This document shows positions 38,456-51,134 of a stretch of 64,000 nt of DNA, piece after piece. Each line of letters starts with the position of its first letter. The first letter of the stretch is position 1. The notes under the pieces are model-generated. The model did no database searches, had not been told where the DNA came from, and worked only from the letters and a program-made list of their open reading frames with translations. The stretch spans positions 2,418,190 to 2,482,189 of the forward strand of contig NZ_CP012600.1 of the NCBI RefSeq assembly GCF_001278705.1, written 5' to 3'. Position numbers and translations under genes: made by a program. This DNA comes from Bacillus gobiensis. GTDB lineage: Bacteria > Bacillota > Bacilli > Bacillales > Bacillaceae.

Positions 38456-38510
38456 GATTTCACTAGCTAGAAAAAAACATATGATATCTACTTTTAAAAT
38501 CTCGGTATAA

Positions 38511-38542
38511 TAAAAAAAACCAGAGTTTTAAGTCTGGTTTTT
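38511..38542 (-). terminator. Hairpin terminator, probably for the ydjO-like remnant
   Basis: AAACCAGA / TCTGGTTT stem with a run of eight T on the minus strand and five on the plus strand. Confidence 0.6.
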
Positions 38543-38692
38543 GGACAAAACAAATGGAACAAGGTATGGACTAGTTATATCATACATTAGAAATATAAAG
38601 CAAATATGGCTTGTTTGTTTGGTAAGAAGTTTAAATTCAGTTAAAAAAGTGCCAGAAGTTCTTTAAGGATTTATACAAAAGGCGGGCATAAA

Positions 38693-38898
38693 TTATTTTG
38701 GATGGGGATTAGGAGACGCATCTAAAAGCCGTTCTCCAGATCTCATTTTATGGTCACACAAAGGACACTTTTGATGGTTTTGATAAGAGAAATTTTTTCT
38801 CATCCAACCATTCCACTCTTCTGATTCGCATTCCCAAATCTCTATTCGTTCTCTAGTAAGGGCTCTTGATTTTTCTTCCTATGGTTATAATACAGAAT
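38693..38898 (-). pseudogene. ydjO-like cold-inducible protein, frameshifted
   Basis: The minus strand carries YYNHRKKNQEPLLE in one frame, then a shift near 38835 and RIEIWECESEEWNGWMRKNF followed by CPLCDHKMRSGERLL to a stop at 38693. This matches the layout of the small YdjO family (xWxCxxxxxxGWMRxxFS then CPLC zinc-like cysteines) as I remember it. The start codon position now reads ATT-CTG, so both a start and a frame are lost. Confidence 0.65.
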
Positions 38899-39072
38899 TT
38901 ATAAATACACGTAAGCGTGGATAAAATAAGGTTTGAATTCGTCTTGGACAGATACCTTAAAACAAGATGTTCGTTGATAGTAACATTGATTTACAATACG
39001 CAGGAATGAATAAGCAACACCTCTGTTTGAAGAGTACTTTTCTCATTTCTGAATTTAAGTAAGAGAAGGAGC

Positions 39073-40482
39073 ATGAAACATTTGAAAAATTTTTCCGATT
39101 TTCATTTAAGTAAGGACATTGAAAAGGCCGTTCATAACTTGGGTTTTGAAGAGGCTACGCCGATTCAGGCTGAAGCTATTCCGATAGCTATGACGGGTAA
39201 AGATCTAATTGGACAGGCTCAAACAGGCACTGGAAAGACAACAGCTTTTGGTATACCCCTTATAGAGCGAGTTGAGCTTGGTGCTAAAACGATTCAGGGA
39301 ATCGTTTTAGCACCGACACGTGAACTGGCGATTCAAGTAGCTGAGGAGTTAAATCGAATTGGACAGGTAAAAGGAGTTCAAACGTTACCTATTTATGGGG
39401 GACAGGATATTAGTCGCCAAATCAAGGCGCTTAAGAAAAGACCACATATTATCTCAGCAACGCCAGGCCGTCTTATGGACCATATAAAAAGAAGAACCAT
39501 TCGTTTAAATCATATTCGTACGGCAGTTCTAGATGAAGCAGATGAGATGTTAAACATGGGCTTTATTGAAGATATCCAAACGATTCTTGGTGGTATCTCT
39601 TCTCCCCATCAAACCTTATTATTTTCAGCAACCATGTCCAAGCAAGTACAAAGTTTAGCACAGAAATTTATGAACACTCCTGAACTCGTGAAAGTAAAAG
39701 CGAAGGGGTTAACGGTAAAGAACATTGAGCAACAGTATGTGGAAATTCCAGAAAATAGAAAATTTGATGTTCTTTGTAATCTTTTAGATCTTCAATCACC
39801 AGACCTTGCTATTGTGTTTGGACGCACAAAAAAACGGGTGGATGAACTTGCCGAAGGGCTGAAAAAACGTGGGTATGCAGCAGAAGGCATTCATGGAGAT
39901 CTTACACAATCAAAACGGGCCGATGTGATTCGTCAATTCAAGGAGCATACTATTGAGATTATGGTCGCAACCGACGTTGCAGCAAGAGGACTTGATATTA
40001 CAGGTGTTAGCCACGTCTATAATTTTGATATTCCTCAGGATCCTGAAAGCTATGTTCATCGTATTGGTCGAACAGGGCGGGCAGGTACTAAGGGATTGGC
40101 GGTTACCTTTATAACCTCGAGAGAACGTCATCACTTAAAAGTAATTGAAGATGTCACGAAAACAAGCATGTCTAGACAATCACCTCCCACTTCTAGTGAA
40201 GTAATGGCAGGAAATCAGGAAGCAATCGTTCACCGTGTTTTGACCGCCATCGACAAAAGAGAGTTAGGGGAATATAAACCTACGGCGGAAAAGTTATTAG
40301 AAGAAGTGGATTCTGTTACCTTATTGTCAGCCACTTTAAAGCTCTTAACAAAAGAATCGAATATGACTCCTGTTCAATTAACTGAAGTGCCACCACTTCG
40401 TAATAGAAAGGCAAAAACAGAACGCAAGAGAAGTAGAGGCAGAAAAGAAGCTGCAGGCCGTAAAAAGACTTATAGAAGATAA
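39073..40482 (+). CDS. DEAD-box RNA helicase, CshA type
   Basis: A 469-residue ATP-dependent RNA helicase. The Q motif (ATPIQ) precedes motif I AQTGTGKT (Lys55), motif II DEAD is at 154-157, motif III is SAT and motif [12 protein letters not shown]; the second RecA domain is very like CshA ([14 protein letters not shown]). The tail is short and basic ([15 protein letters not shown]). It unwinds RNA structures in the cold or in RNA decay. The ATG follows AGAAGGAGC. A 5' region of over 170 bases between it and the ydjO remnant may be a cold-shock leader. Flanked by two cold-shock genes, it is probably an accessory second helicase. Confidence 0.94.
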   Translation: MKHLKNFSDFHLSKDIEKAVHNLGFEEATPIQAEAIPIAMTGKDLIGQAQTGTGKTTAFGIPLIERVELGAKTIQGIVLAPTRELAIQVAEELNRIGQVKGVQTLPIYGGQDISRQIKALKKRPHIISATPGRLMDHIKRRTIRLNHIRTAVLDEADEMLNMGFIEDIQTILGGISSPHQTLLFSATMSKQVQSLAQKFMNTPELVKVKAKGLTVKNIEQQYVEIPENRKFDVLCNLLDLQSPDLAIVFGRTKKRVDELAEGLKKRGYAAEGIHGDLTQSKRADVIRQFKEHTIEIMVATDVAARGLDITGVSHVYNFDIPQDPESYVHRIGRTGRAGTKGLAVTFITSRERHHLKVIEDVTKTSMSRQSPPTSSEVMAGNQEAIVHRVLTAIDKRELGEYKPTAEKLLEEVDSVTLLSATLKLLTKESNMTPVQLTEVPPLRNRKAKTERKRSRGRKEAAGRKKTYRR

Positions 40483-40829
40483 GCCTTTATTGTTTTATGA
40501 CTATATACTTTCCTAGTAGGTATCGATCTTGATCGCTCCGTAAAGTGTCAAAAACAACGAACCTTTTCTGGACCAACTATCGAAGAAAGATTGCTTACTT
40601 TTTGAACACATCTATCGGAAGAAAACCTACACGGATTGATGTAAGCCTTTCTCAGCTCTACTATAAGAATACGGTAACTTAAATGGTTAATCCTTATGAT
40701 TAGGGAGAACTAAACAACATCAGGCGAAAGAACGAAATAAAATAAAGAAACGTGTGAGATTTAAATTGTGTCTCACAATAAATAAAATTAAAAGTTTTAT
40801 TATGTCTGATACTCGAGAGGATGATGGCT
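40483..40829. other. Intergenic stretch after the helicase
   Basis: No gene seen. An interrupted open stretch (TNLFWTNYRRKIAYFLNTS, then stops) may be decayed coding DNA. The last 60 bases lead into the small gene at 40830. Confidence 0.4.
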
Positions 40830-41003
40830 ATGAGCGCGGAAATATTTCGTAATGGGGAAATAGTAAATATAAGAGGATCGAATGAATTAGTAACAGTCTT
40901 AAAAAGTCATTATGTAAAAAATATGAAAAGATACTCTTATGTAGTCAATAAATATCCCAGTACTTTTTTCTTTGAAGAAGAATTAATGAAACATGAAAAA
41001 TAG
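40830..41003 (+). CDS. Small protein of unknown function
   Basis: A 57-residue charged protein (start MSAEIFRNGEIVNIRGSNEL, end FFFEEELMKHEK). I do not recognise the family; the even beta-strand-like pattern suggests a small barrel. Start is the ATG at 40830, nine bases after GAGAGG; two ATGs immediately upstream are in frame and could also be used. It is co-directional with the helicase and shares a bidirectional terminator with the convergent csp gene, so it may belong to the same cold-response set. Confidence 0.6.
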   Translation: MSAEIFRNGEIVNIRGSNELVTVLKSHYVKNMKRYSYVVNKYPSTFFFEEELMKHEK

Positions 41004-41033
41004 TGAATAAGGTTGATATAAAAATCTTTTTAA

Positions 41034-41069
41034 GTAAAAACAGACTCTGGAAATAGAGTCTGTTTTTAT
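41034..41069. terminator. Bidirectional terminator between the small gene and csp
   Basis: ACAGACTCT / AGAGTCTGT stem, AAAAA before it and TTTTTATT after it, so both strands carry a U-run. Confidence 0.85.
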
Positions 41070-41078
41070 TAGGGTCTC

Positions 41079-41279
41079 TTATGCTTTACGTACGTTTGTC
41101 GCTTGTGGGCCACGTTGGCCTTGTTCAATATCAAACGTTACTTTTTGACCTTCGTCTAATGATTTAAAGCCTTCGCCTTGAATAGAGCTGAAATGTACGA
41201 ATACATCGTCTCCGCCTTCAACTTCGATAAAACCGAATCCTTTGTCTGCATTAAACCATTTCACTGTACCTTGTTCCAT
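41079..41279 (-). CDS. Cold-shock protein, CspA family (second copy)
   Basis: A 66-residue cold-shock domain protein with RNP1 (KGFGFI) and RNP2 (VFVHF) intact. It differs from the copy at 38210 mainly at residues 20-21 and at the C-terminus ([10 protein letters not shown] instead of [11 protein letters not shown]). At DNA level the two are nearly identical over 200 bases in opposite orientation. The ATG is seven bases after AGGAGG. Confidence 0.96.
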   Translation of the reverse strand: MEQGTVKWFNADKGFGFIEVEGGDDVFVHFSSIQGEGFKSLDEGQKVTFDIEQGQRGPQATNVRKA

Positions 41280-41395
41280 AATATTGCCTCCTAGAATATA
41301 AAAAATACACCAGATTATAAGCCAAAGGCCGGGTTTATATTTATCTCCGTAAACATTCTCTGATGGAAATAAATCAGGAACCAAAATATTTATAG

Positions 41396-41563
41396 TTTCG
41401 GACGGATGCCTGGAGCGCTAGAAAACATGTATCAGCTGCGGAAAATCCAGAAAGTTTTCCGAAAGAATTAATGGCAGCCGGGTATAACCTAGATGATTTG
41501 GACGAGTGGATTTTAACGATTGAAACGCAGGTTACTTCAAGTGGTCGGTCGTTTAAATTATGA
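41396..41563 (+). pseudogene. C-terminal fragment of an unrecognised gene
   Basis: Fifty-five sense codons (from [20 protein letters not shown] to TSSGRSFKL) followed by TGA, with a stop immediately before it and no start. The residue pattern (ELMAAGYNLDDLDEWILTIE) is protein-like, so it is probably a leftover 3' end. I cannot name the family. Confidence 0.45.
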
Positions 41564-41759
41564 CACATTTGCGAAGGTATGAGAAAATGAAAGTGTATGT
41601 AGTCCTTCATCAAGAAAATCAAAATAGCAGTTTTTTTCGTAGTGACAAAACTAAAATCGGTTCCATGCTTGGGAAAATTTGTTCATTTTCGCCATAGATG
41701 AACGAAAGCGAGCCCCCGTAAGGGAATACTCGCTTTTTATTTTTTGGGACTGCAAAATC

Positions 41760-41965
41760 ATTATCCCATAAAAGATGACATTGCGAAACATCGGGAGGAA
41801 TCGGGGAAGAGAGTCAGACAAAGAAAGATTACCTGTTTCAGCTTGACTCTTCCATGTATAAAGTAAATCGATTGGATAAGAATCAGGAGTAACATCAATT
41901 TCATTTGCGCATCTCCCACAGAGCCAAATACCATTTTTCACATTTTTTCTTTCTTCTTTTGTCAT
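41760..41965 (-). pseudogene. HNH-like zinc-finger fragment
   Basis: The minus strand reads NGIWLCGRCANEIDVTPDSY and LLYTWKSQAE. This is the second half of an HNH-type module (xNGIWLCxxCxxxID...LxxWK) often found at the start of restriction or other defence proteins. The first cysteine pair is missing and the reading degenerates after about 60 residues, so it is a remnant. The defence link is inference from the module. Confidence 0.45.
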
Positions 41966-42264
41966 ATAATGAAGAAAGACTTGAAGGAAAAGTATGATTT
42001 TCCTGAAACCGTCTATGACCCAAAGGGAAAGCCTTATCCTGCCAAGTTAGAAACCTATTATTATGATCTGCTGTTCGATTATAAAATTAATTGGGATTGC
42101 AGCCTAAAAGAGTCTGCCTATCGAAGGTAGGGATATTTATGACCAATTCATCCAATAATCGAGATCGTTACTCTGGGTGATTGCACAATTACAAGGCTTA
42201 AATAGTAGCCTGGGTACTCCTTTAGTAGTATTCAGCCTTCCCCCTGCAGGAAAGAAGATAGCAA
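41966..42264. other. Decayed sequence at the right edge of the accessory region
   Basis: The plus strand at 41970-42129 reads KKDLKEKYDFPETVYDPKGK and on to KINWDCSLKESAYRR before a stop, with no start or ribosome site. More interrupted frames follow to 42240. It looks like coding debris next to the suf operon. Confidence 0.4.
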
Positions 42265-42301
42265 AATAAAAAAGATTCGGCAGGATTTCCCGCCGAACCT
42301 T
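42265..42301 (-). terminator. suf operon terminator
   Basis: AGGTTCGGC / GCCGAATCT stem followed by TTTTTTATTTTG on the minus strand. Confidence 0.88.
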
Positions 42302-42313
42302 TGTAAGTCTGAA

Positions 42314-43711
42314 TTATCCAATTGAACCTTCCATTTCGAACTTGATCAGACGGTTCATTTCGACTGCATATTCCATTGGAAGTTCTTTTGTGAATGGTTC
42401 GATAAAGCCCATGACGATCATTTCTGTGGCTTCTTCTTCTGAGATTCCGCGGCTCATCAAGTAGAAGAGCTGTTCTTCAGAGACTTTAGAAACCTTCGCT
42501 TCGTGCTCTAGAGAAATGTTGTCGTTCAAAATTTCGTTATATGGGATTGTATCAGATGTTGATTTGTTATCCATAATCAACGTATCACATTCAATGTTTG
42601 AGCGGGCGCCTTCCGCTTTTCTTCCGAAGTGGACGATTCCGCGGTAGGTTACTTTTCCGCCTTGTTTTGAAATAGATTTAGACACGATGGTTGATGATGT
42701 GTTTGGAGCCAAATGAATCATTTTCGCTCCCGCATCCTGATGCTGCCCTTTACCTGCAAGAGCGATACTTAGCGTCATACCGCGAGCGCCTTCGCCTTTT
42801 AGAATAACGGCAGGGTATTTCATTGTTAATTTACTTCCAATATTGCCGTCGATCCATTCCATCGTTGCTCCTGCTTCGCAGACCGCACGCTTTGTCACCA
42901 GATTAAAGACATTGTTTGCCCAGTTTTGAATTGTCGTGTAACGGCAGTATCCACCTTTTTTCACAACAATTTCAACAACAGCACTGTGAAGAGAGTTTGT
43001 TGTATAAACAGGGGCTGTACAGCCTTCAACGTAATGCACGGAAGCTTCTTCATCCACGATAATCAGCGTTCTCTCAAACTGACCCATGTTCTCTGAGTTA
43101 ATGCGGAAGTAAGCTTGAAGCGGCGTCTCCACCTTTACACCTTTTGGTACATAGATGAAAGATCCTCCTGACCAAACAGCTGAGTTCAGAGCAGAAAATT
43201 TATTGTCAGTTGGCGGAATCGTTTTTGCCCAGTGCTCACGGAAAATATCTTCATTTTCTCTTAGTGCGCTGTCTGTGTCTTTAAAAACGATACCTTGGGA
43301 TTCAAGATCCTCTTGCATATTGTGGTAAACAACCTCTGATTCATATTGTGCAGATACACCAGCCAAGTATTTTTGCTCAGCTTCTGGAATCCCCAGCTTG
43401 TCAAAGGTTTGTTTAATTTCTTCAGGTACTTCATCCCAAGATCTTTCTGAGCGTTCAGAAGGCTTGACGTAATAAGTGATCTCATCAAAGTTAAGAGCGT
43501 TTAAATCTCCGCCCCATTGAGGCATCGGCATTTCATAAAAGTGCTCTAATGATTTCAAACGGAAATCGAGCATCCACTTAGGTTCATCTTTCATACGTGA
43601 AATTTCTTGAACGATTTCTTTCGTTAGCCCTCGTTCTGAACGGAAAATGGAAACGTCTCTGTCGGCAAAACCATACTTGTATTCACCAATTTCAGGCATT
43701 TTTTTAGCCAT
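42314..43711 (-). CDS. sufB: Fe-S cluster scaffold protein SufB
   Basis: A 465-residue component of the SufBC2D scaffold on which iron-sulfur clusters are built, using sulfur delivered by SufS/SufU. It shows the SufB core ([58 protein letters not shown] region). The ending [18 protein letters not shown] is typical of the family. Last gene of sufC-sufD-sufS-sufU-sufB; the terminator follows the stop directly. Confidence 0.96.
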   Translation of the reverse strand: MAKKMPEIGEYKYGFADRDVSIFRSERGLTKEIVQEISRMKDEPKWMLDFRLKSLEHFYEMPMPQWGGDLNALNFDEITYYVKPSERSERSWDEVPEEIKQTFDKLGIPEAEQKYLAGVSAQYESEVVYHNMQEDLESQGIVFKDTDSALRENEDIFREHWAKTIPPTDNKFSALNSAVWSGGSFIYVPKGVKVETPLQAYFRINSENMGQFERTLIIVDEEASVHYVEGCTAPVYTTNSLHSAVVEIVVKKGGYCRYTTIQNWANNVFNLVTKRAVCEAGATMEWIDGNIGSKLTMKYPAVILKGEGARGMTLSIALAGKGQHQDAGAKMIHLAPNTSSTIVSKSISKQGGKVTYRGIVHFGRKAEGARSNIECDTLIMDNKSTSDTIPYNEILNDNISLEHEAKVSKVSEEQLFYLMSRGISEEEATEMIVMGFIEPFTKELPMEYAVEMNRLIKFEMEGSIG

Positions 43712-43727
43712 CCATTTTCACTCCTTT

Positions 43728-46703
<2,976 letters not shown>

Positions 46704-46720
46704 GATAATCCCCCTAACGC

Positions 46721-47506
46721 TTACGCTTCTTGACCGATTGTTTCGTCTTCGATGCCAAGCTCTTCTTTAATCCACTCGTAACCTTCTGCTTCAAGGCGTT
46801 GTGCCAATTCCGCACCGCCTGATTTAACAACACGGCCTTGCATCATGATATGCACATGGTCAGGAGTGATGTAGTTAAGCAGTCGTTGATAGTGAGTGAT
46901 AATTAAGCAACCGAAATCTTCACCACGCATTTTGTTAATGCCTTTTGAAACGACTTTAAGGGCATCAATATCCAATCCGGAGTCGATTTCATCTAAGATT
47001 GCAATTTTTGGCTCAATCATCATTAGTTGTAGAATTTCATTGCGTTTTTTCTCCCCGCCGGAAAAACCTTCATTTAGATAGCGCTGAGCCATGTCAGGAT
47101 CCATATCTAGAAACTCCATGTTTTCATCCATTTTGCGGATGAACTTCATAAGAGAAATTTCGTCGCCTTCTTCGCGGCGTGCATTAATTGAAGAACGGAG
47201 AAAATCAGCATTTGTCACGCCGCTGATTTCACTAGGATATTGCATGGCAAGAAATAAACCGGCTTTGGCACGTTCATCTACTTCCATCTCTAGTACATCT
47301 TGTCCGTCCAATGTGATGCTTCCTTGTGTTACTTCGTATTTTGGGTGTCCCATAATAGCGGCAGACAAGGTTGACTTACCAGTACCGTTCGGACCCATTA
47401 CCGCATGAAATTCTCCACCTTTTATTTCAAGGTTTACACCTTTTAAGATCTCTTTCCCGTCAATTTCGACATGAAGATCTTTAATTACTAAAGTTGATGC
47501 AGCCAT
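46721..47506 (-). CDS. sufC: Fe-S assembly ATPase SufC
   Basis: A 261-residue ABC-type ATPase. Walker A is GPNGTGKST (Lys44), the signature is FSGGEKKR, and Walker B is IAILDEIDSGLD. It drives conformational changes in the SufBCD scaffold. First gene of the operon, with GGAGG upstream of the ATG. Confidence 0.97.
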   Translation of the reverse strand: MAASTLVIKDLHVEIDGKEILKGVNLEIKGGEFHAVMGPNGTGKSTLSAAIMGHPKYEVTQGSITLDGQDVLEMEVDERAKAGLFLAMQYPSEISGVTNADFLRSSINARREEGDEISLMKFIRKMDENMEFLDMDPDMAQRYLNEGFSGGEKKRNEILQLMMIEPKIAILDEIDSGLDIDALKVVSKGINKMRGEDFGCLIITHYQRLLNYITPDHVHIMMQGRVVKSGGAELAQRLEAEGYEWIKEELGIEDETIGQEA

Positions 47507-47819
47507 TCTTTTTACCTCCAGTATTCTTAACGAAAAATTTAGTTATTCTCAATTTATTCTCATTCTAATTTTATAACAAATTAAAACTGAAAACAACTCT
47601 TAATAGTGGTTAAAACGTTACCCTTCAAATAATAAAGTGTACCAAAATAATTGAAAAACATAAAGCATTCCCGAAACCAAAGGGTGGTTACCAACAAAAA
47701 ACACTTATATATTGATAAAGGATGGAGTGAAGTCCCCATCCCTTTAGCTTGTTTTTATTTACGAGTACAGTGTATCAACAATGGCCGTTAATGAAAAGCA
47801 ATGTGCAAATTACGCTGAA
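47507..47819. other. Intergenic region between sufC and yurZ
   Basis: Carries the suf promoter region near sufC, the 11-bp direct repeat at 47543, and a hairpin AAAGGATGG / CCATCCCTTT at 47718-47747 with a weak U-run on the minus strand, which may end yurZ. No small gene with a ribosome site was found. Confidence 0.5.
47543..47562. promoter_or_regulatory. 11-bp-period direct repeat in the suf promoter region
   Basis: TTATTCTCA occurs at 47543-47551 and again at 47554-47562, exactly one helical turn apart. On the minus strand it reads TGAGAATAAATTGAGAATAA and overlaps possible -35 or -10 elements of the suf promoter. It resembles hexamer arrays of Fur-type sites only loosely. Confidence 0.4.
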
Positions 47820-48188
47820 TTAATGCAGTGAATCTTTAAGATCGTTGATGCTTTCTTGAACCAGCGTTACCGCTTGGCTTACAGCTGCTCCTCCGCCAAA
47901 TGCGGCAGCTACACTTACCGCTTCAAGAATTTCGTCCTCGGCTGCCCCTTCGTCCATACACCCTTTCACATGATAAACAATACAATATTCATCCTGTGAA
48001 AAAACGCTGATTCCAAGTGCTATTAGTTGTTTTTCTTTTTTTGATAGAACGCCCTCTTTAAAGCACTCTTCAGTGAACTCATTGTATTTTTCTGCAATCA
48101 AGGGCATTTTCTTTGAAAAAAGGCCTAATCCTGCTTTGAAATCATGCAGTGCTGCTTCTGTATGATTTTCCGTATCATGATGATTCAT
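47820..48188 (-). CDS. yurZ: Carboxymuconolactone decarboxylase-family protein (YurZ)
   Basis: A 122-residue AhpD-like protein of the CMD family. The core helix holds [12 protein letters not shown] with the CxxxH motif, but the paired first cysteine of AhpD is missing, so a classical disulfide reductase role is doubtful. The start ATG is preceded by GGGAGG. It lies between suf and met genes, as I recall for B. subtilis. Confidence 0.88.
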   Translation of the reverse strand: MNHHDTENHTEAALHDFKAGLGLFSKKMPLIAEKYNEFTEECFKEGVLSKKEKQLIALGISVFSQDEYCIVYHVKGCMDEGAAEDEILEAVSVAAAFGGGAAVSQAVTLVQESINDLKDSLH

Positions 48189-48312
48189 AAGAATTCCCTC
48201 CCAATTTTCACTTTTTCACCGTTTAGTATGTACGATTTAAAAAAAGCTATGAAAAATTGATAGCGAAGGCGTTAAAACAGGATGGCTGAGAAAATCAGCA
48301 TTCGTTAAACCG

Positions 48313-48345
48313 CAAAAAGCCCGGTTTTCATCAAAACCGGGCTTT
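48313..48345 (-). terminator. metNPQ operon terminator
   Basis: AAAGCCCGGTTTT / AAAACCGGGCTTT stem followed by TT-rich sequence on the minus strand, right after the metQ stop. Confidence 0.9.
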
Positions 48346-48353
48346 CCGTCAAT

Positions 48354-49175
48354 TTATTCTGATACTGGAAGTACAGATCCGTTGTATTTCTCATCGATAA
48401 AGCTCTTAATTTCGTCGGAATGCAAAGCTTCAAGCAAAGCTTTAATTTTTTCAGACGATTCATCCCCTTTTCGTACGGCGATGATGTTCGCATAAGGGTT
48501 GTTTTCTGGTGATTCAAGTTCAATTGCATCTTTTTTAGGATTTAATTTATTTTGAATCGCGTAGTTCACATTAATGAATACAGCATCGGCTTCATTGTTT
48601 TCGTAAGCCTTCGCGGTTAATTCAGGTGCAATTTTTTCGAATTTCAGGTTTTTTTTATTCTCAACTATATCTTTCTCTGTTGCATTTACTGCTTCCACCT
48701 TGGAATCCAGTTTAATTAATCCAGATTTTTGAAGAAACGCAAGCATACGTCCTTGCTCAGCCACGTTGTTTGTCAAAATAACTTTTGCTCCGTCCGGAAG
48801 CTCGTTTAAAGATTTAACCTTTTTAGAATAGATACCAAATGGTTCAAGATGGATTGCACCGGCATTTACAAGGTCGTAATCATTATCCTTTTTTTCTTGC
48901 TCCAAGTACGGAATGTGTTGGAAAAAGTTTGCATCTACTTCTTTTTCAGCTAATGCTTTATTATACATTTTATAGTCGCTAAACGTTTCAACCTTCAATG
49001 TATAGCCCTTTTCTTTCAATAGGGGCTCCGCTTCTTCTAAAAGTTCTGCATGAGGTGTTTTCGTTGCTGCAACAACGATTTCTTTACTGTTTGAGTCACC
49101 TGCATTATTTGAACCGCAAGCAGTTAAAATGCCAGCAAAAACAAAAATTAATGCACTTAAAATTAGTTTCTTCAT
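48354..49175 (-). CDS. metQ: Methionine-binding lipoprotein MetQ
   Basis: Substrate-binding lipoprotein of the methionine ABC importer, 273 residues. A lipoprotein signal ends in LTAC with Cys20 as the lipid site. The NlpA-family segments IVVAATKTPHAELL and NVNYAI are present. The start is the ATG at 49175, seven bases after GGAGG; an upstream ATG nine codons earlier precedes that site. Last gene of metN-metP-metQ. Confidence 0.95.
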   Translation of the reverse strand: MKKLILSALIFVFAGILTACGSNNAGDSNSKEIVVAATKTPHAELLEEAEPLLKEKGYTLKVETFSDYKMYNKALAEKEVDANFFQHIPYLEQEKKDNDYDLVNAGAIHLEPFGIYSKKVKSLNELPDGAKVILTNNVAEQGRMLAFLQKSGLIKLDSKVEAVNATEKDIVENKKNLKFEKIAPELTAKAYENNEADAVFINVNYAIQNKLNPKKDAIELESPENNPYANIIAVRKGDESSEKIKALLEALHSDEIKSFIDEKYNGSVLPVSE

Positions 49176-49188
49176 TACAAATCCTCCG

Positions 49189-49857
49189 TTATCGTTTATC
49201 AATTTTATTAGTTATCAAATCACCGAACAATTGAATAATAAAGACGATGATTAAAATAAATACAGTCGCGGCTAAGGTTACATCTGTATTGCCAGACTGA
49301 TAACCTTCTACATATGCAAGATCTCCCAATCCCCCTGCACCGATTGCACCCGCAATAGCAGTTGAGCCAATTAAGGCGATAGCCGTTACAGTGATACCGG
49401 AAATAAGTGCAGGCATGGATTCCGGAAGATACACTTTAAAAATTATCGTGGATGTTCTTGCTCCCATCGATTTTGCGGCCTCTACGACACCTTTGTCGAC
49501 TTCACGCAAGGCGATTTCCACTAAACGTGCATAAAATGGCGCCGATCCGATAACGAGCGCTGGCAGTGCAGCGATTGGGCCTAAAATCGTGCCAACTAAA
49601 AACTTGGTAAAGCCGAGCAATAAAATAATTAAAATAATAAATGGAATCGACCTGAAAATATTAACCACTGCCGCGATCAGACTGTTGATCGCTTTGTTTT
49701 CCCATAGGTTCCCCTTATCTGTCAAAAAAAGCAGCATTCCCAAGGCAACTCCAATAATAAAGGCAATAAATAACGAGATGATAGTCATATAAATCGTTTC
49801 ATACGTTGCATTCCAGAGAACCTCCATATCAACGTTTGGAAACCATTTTTCAAACAT
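49189..49857 (-). CDS. metP: Methionine ABC transporter permease
   Basis: A 222-residue membrane permease with five or six helices and the ABC-permease EAA loop (EAAKSMGARTSTIIFKVYLPES). It forms the channel of the MetNPQ importer. The ATG follows AGGTGAT and overlaps the metN end by eight bases. Confidence 0.95.
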   Translation of the reverse strand: MFEKWFPNVDMEVLWNATYETIYMTIISLFIAFIIGVALGMLLFLTDKGNLWENKAINSLIAAVVNIFRSIPFIILIILLLGFTKFLVGTILGPIAALPALVIGSAPFYARLVEIALREVDKGVVEAAKSMGARTSTIIFKVYLPESMPALISGITVTAIALIGSTAIAGAIGAGGLGDLAYVEGYQSGNTDVTLAATVFILIIVFIIQLFGDLITNKIDKR

Positions 49858-50884
49858 TTGAAATCACCTCTGCTTCTACCTGTCTTGTCTTGATGTACTC
49901 AATGACTTGATTCACTTCAGCCGCATCTCCATCAATATGGATAAATAGTGTTCCGTATGAGCCTTCCTGAGTTTGCGTTATCTTTCCTTGGAGAATGTTT
50001 ACTTCAACTTGGAAATTACGAATCATGTGAGCGATCAGCGGTTGTTCAGCTGATTCTCCGATAAAAGAAAGACGAACAGTTTTCCCTGATTTCTTTGCTC
50101 TGAGAATATGCTGAATCGCTTCCTTTGTTTCCTCGGGCTCAGTAAGCTGTCCAACAAATCGTTTCGTCGTTTGTTCTTTCGGAGTTACGAATACTTTGAG
50201 CACGTCTCCTTCTTCTACTACCCGGCCATTATCCATAACAGCCACTCTGTGACAAATTTTTCTGATGACATGCATCTCGTGGGTAATCAACACGATGGTC
50301 AAACCGAGCCTTTTGTTTATGTCAGACAGAAGGTCCAGGATTGACTCTGTTGTTTCCGGATCCAAAGCTGAAGTCGCTTCATCACAAAGAAGCACCTTGG
50401 GATCGTTAGCCAAAGCCCTGGCGATGCCGACTCTTTGTTTTTGCCCTCCGCTGAGCTGGGATGGGTATGCATTTTCTTTGCCTTCTAAGCCGACAAGGCG
50501 AATCAATTCGTTTACTTTGGCGTTCCTTTTTTTTGCACCTACTCCCGCAATTTCAAGAGGAAAAGAAATATTTTCTTTAACGGTTCGGGACCACAGCAGA
50601 TTAAAGTGCTGAAAAATCATGCCGATTTCCTGTCTCGCCTTACGCAGTGAATTTCCTTTGATTTTGTTTATAGGATTGCCCGCGACTTCAACAGTCCCCT
50701 CAGTCGGCAGTTCCAATCCATTTAAAAGGCGAATCAACGTACTTTTGCCGGCACCGCTGTAGCCGATAATCCCAAATATTTCTCCTTGTTCTATCGATAA
50801 ATCAACGTTCTGTACGGCATGGACTTTATTATGCCCCGTCTGATAGGTCTTAGAGATGTTTATTAGTTTAATCAGTACAATCAC
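49850..50884 (-). CDS. metN: Methionine ABC transporter ATPase
   Basis: A 344-residue ATPase. Walker A is GYSGAGKST (41-49), the signature is LSGGQKQR, Walker B is VLLCDEATSALD, and a C-terminal NIL ligand-sensing domain follows residue about 265, as in MetN. The start is GTG, about six bases after AAAGGA. Expression is expected to be controlled by the S-box riboswitch directly upstream. Confidence 0.95.
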   Translation of the reverse strand: MIVLIKLINISKTYQTGHNKVHAVQNVDLSIEQGEIFGIIGYSGAGKSTLIRLLNGLELPTEGTVEVAGNPINKIKGNSLRKARQEIGMIFQHFNLLWSRTVKENISFPLEIAGVGAKKRNAKVNELIRLVGLEGKENAYPSQLSGGQKQRVGIARALANDPKVLLCDEATSALDPETTESILDLLSDINKRLGLTIVLITHEMHVIRKICHRVAVMDNGRVVEEGDVLKVFVTPKEQTTKRFVGQLTEPEETKEAIQHILRAKKSGKTVRLSFIGESAEQPLIAHMIRNFQVEVNILQGKITQTQEGSYGTLFIHIDGDAAEVNQVIEYIKTRQVEAEVISNV

Positions 50885-50926
50885 CTGTTTCCTTTCAAAT
50901 CCAATTCCTTCAGCCTAATACTATAT

Positions 50927-51093
50927 AAAAAAACCTTTCCGCGAAAAACGAGCAGAAAGGTATTATATGTTGTAATCACCTTTCTCTCATCTTCCAAAGC
51001 GTATGCTTCGGGTGAATTGGCACCATTTCAACAAAGTTGACGGTTGCCGGGTTTCATAGGGCACTTCCCTCCACCTCTCTCAATAAGAGAAAA
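50927..51093 (-). ncRNA. S-box (SAM-I) riboswitch with terminator, upstream of metN
   Basis: On the minus strand the P1 arms are TTTCTCTTAT and ATGAGAGAAA (51093 to about 50981). Between them are the S-box hallmarks AGAGGTGGAGGGAA, TGCCCTATGAAACCCGGCAA and GGTGCCAATTC. An intrinsic terminator follows (CCTTTC...GAAAGG stem at 50934-50960, then seven T). S-adenosylmethionine binding favours the terminator and shuts off metNPQ. Confidence 0.95.
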
Positions 51094-51134
51094 CGATATG
51101 CGGTTATATAAGACATAGGTCTGATAATACATGA

